This document shows, one piece after another, positions 63,434 through 64,000 of a stretch of 64,000 nucleotides of DNA. The DNA is from SLRI01 sp964576715 (GTDB lineage: Bacteria > Pseudomonadota > Alphaproteobacteria > Geminicoccales > Geminicoccaceae). The position numbers were made by a program, and so were the translations under genes. The notes under the pieces are model-generated. The model was not told the origin of the DNA. It was given only the letters and a program-made list of their open reading frames with translations, and did no database searches. Each line of letters starts with the position of its first letter. Position 1 is the stretch's first letter. Location of the stretch: assembly GCA_964576715.1 (NCBI GenBank), contig CAZNWE010000005.1, forward strand, positions 23,919 through 87,918. The letters run 5' to 3'.

Positions 63434-64000
63434 ATGGGCAAGATCAAGGTCGAAAAGCCGATCGTCGAGATCGACGGCGACGAGATGACCCGGATCATCT
63501 GGCAGATGATCAAGGACAAGCTGATCTTGCCCTATCTCGATATCGAGCTGCTCTACTACGATCTCTCGATCCAGCATCGCGACGCGACCGACGACCAGGT
63601 GACGATCGACGCCGCCGAGGCGATCAGGCAGCATAACGTGGGCGTCAAATGCGCCACCATCACCCCGGACGAGCAGCGGGTCGAGGAGTTCAGCCTCAAG
63701 AAGATGTGGCGCTCGCCCAACGGCACCATCCGCAACATCCTGGGCGGCACGGTCTTTCGCGAGCCGATCATCTGCCAGAACGTGCCGAGGCTGGTCCCCG
63801 GCTGGACCCAGCCCATCGTCATCGGCCGTCACGCCTTCGGCGACCAGTACCGCGCCACCGACTTCCTCGTCCCCGGCAAGGGCCGGCTGACCATGCGCTT
63901 CGAGCCCGAGGACGGCGCCGAGCCCATGGAGTTCGAGATCTTCAACTTCCCCGGCGCCGGTGTCGCCATGGGCATGTACAACCTGGATGAGAGCATCCGC
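63434..64000 (+). CDS. icd: NADP-dependent isocitrate dehydrogenase, 3' end beyond window
   Basis: 189 codons visible. It decarboxylates isocitrate to 2-oxoglutarate in the TCA cycle. The start [23 protein letters not shown] and [43 protein letters not shown] are those of the eukaryotic-like (monofunctional homodimer) NADP-IDH. ATG 63434 has GGAG nine bases upstream; an in-frame ATG at 63425 is too close to it. The gene is cut after [10 protein letters not shown]. Confidence 0.95.
   Translation, partial: MGKIKVEKPIVEIDGDEMTRIIWQMIKDKLILPYLDIELLYYDLSIQHRDATDDQVTIDAAEAIRQHNVGVKCATITPDEQRVEEFSLKKMWRSPNGTIRNILGGTVFREPIICQNVPRLVPGWTQPIVIGRHAFGDQYRATDFLVPGKGRLTMRFEPEDGAEPMEFEIFNFPGAGVAMGMYNLDESIR

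Overview
The window reads as chromosomal DNA of a high-GC alphaproteobacterium, probably close to the Rhodospirillales/Geminicoccales; the order is an inference. Supporting markers are an adenosylcobalamin-dependent ribonucleotide reductase, an NDUFA12-family complex I protein, a Mur-like Fur regulator beside sitABCD, a rhizobial-type glycerol ABC transporter (glpVSTPQ with a DUF2160 protein), a DUF1150 protein, a maf-coaE-dnaQ block, and a GTTC-N7-GTTC (alphaproteobacterial LexA-type) site. There are no phage genes, no transposases and no CRISPR array.

Layout. 1-3578: nrdJ (minus, C-terminus cut by the window edge). 3579-4392: long intergenic region with a sigma70-like promoter carrying a LexA box, a probable pair of NrdR boxes and a cluster of DnaA boxes. 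4393-9918: NDUFA12-like protein, glyoxalase-fold protein, tRNA-Ser(GCT), EEP-family phosphoesterase, methyltransferase, CPA2 antiporter with RCK domain, DUF4399 protein. 9944-13280: divergent group of a 2-hydroxyacid dehydrogenase, an APH-fold kinase and an enolase paralogue with altered active-site residues. 13312-17641: DUF1232 protein, membrane class III nucleotide cyclase, small secreted Pro/Gly-rich protein, SLC13 permease. 17739-21974: Mur-like regulator divergent from sitABCD, with operator-like repeats between them. 22149-24830: malonyl-CoA decarboxylase, a 142-bp inverted-repeat element, YdcF-like protein, a 14-bp tandem repeat, tRNA-Phe(GAA).

24938-35688 (minus): glpD-gpsA-glpS-glpT-glpP-glpQ-DUF2160-glpV, tightly packed and partly overlapping, preceded by an alpha/beta hydrolase and a cyclopropane-fatty-acid synthase. 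Imported glycerol would enter at glycerol 3-phosphate (no glpK is present here), and GlpD and GpsA interconvert glycerol 3-phosphate and dihydroxyacetone phosphate. 35810-44569 (minus): a complete GlgE pathway, with an N-terminally extended GlgE, a TreS-maltokinase fusion and GlgB, turning trehalose or maltose into branched alpha-glucan. 44730-49472: coiled-coil protein, slipin/NfeD pair, haloacetate-dehalogenase-like hydrolase and a glucarate-dehydratase-like enzyme. 49549-50207: a VapBC-type toxin-antitoxin pair. 50225-55679: a GntR-type relic, an SDR dehydrogenase, a sugar ABC transporter (ATPase, permease, binding protein), and divergent VOC and SMP-30/gluconolactonase genes. Together with the dehydratase these suggest uptake and non-phosphorylative oxidation of a sugar.

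56043-60934: DUF5132-like protein, HMA2-like protein, a strongly divergent S-adenosylmethionine synthetase homologue, and a P-type cation ATPase whose N-terminus is HMA2-like. The synthetase homologue overlaps the ATPase by four bases and appears to lack several catalytic residues; this is the strongest candidate for an undescribed system. 61096-64000: DUF1150 protein, maf, coaE (aroE is absent from between them), dnaQ and the 5' part of icd.
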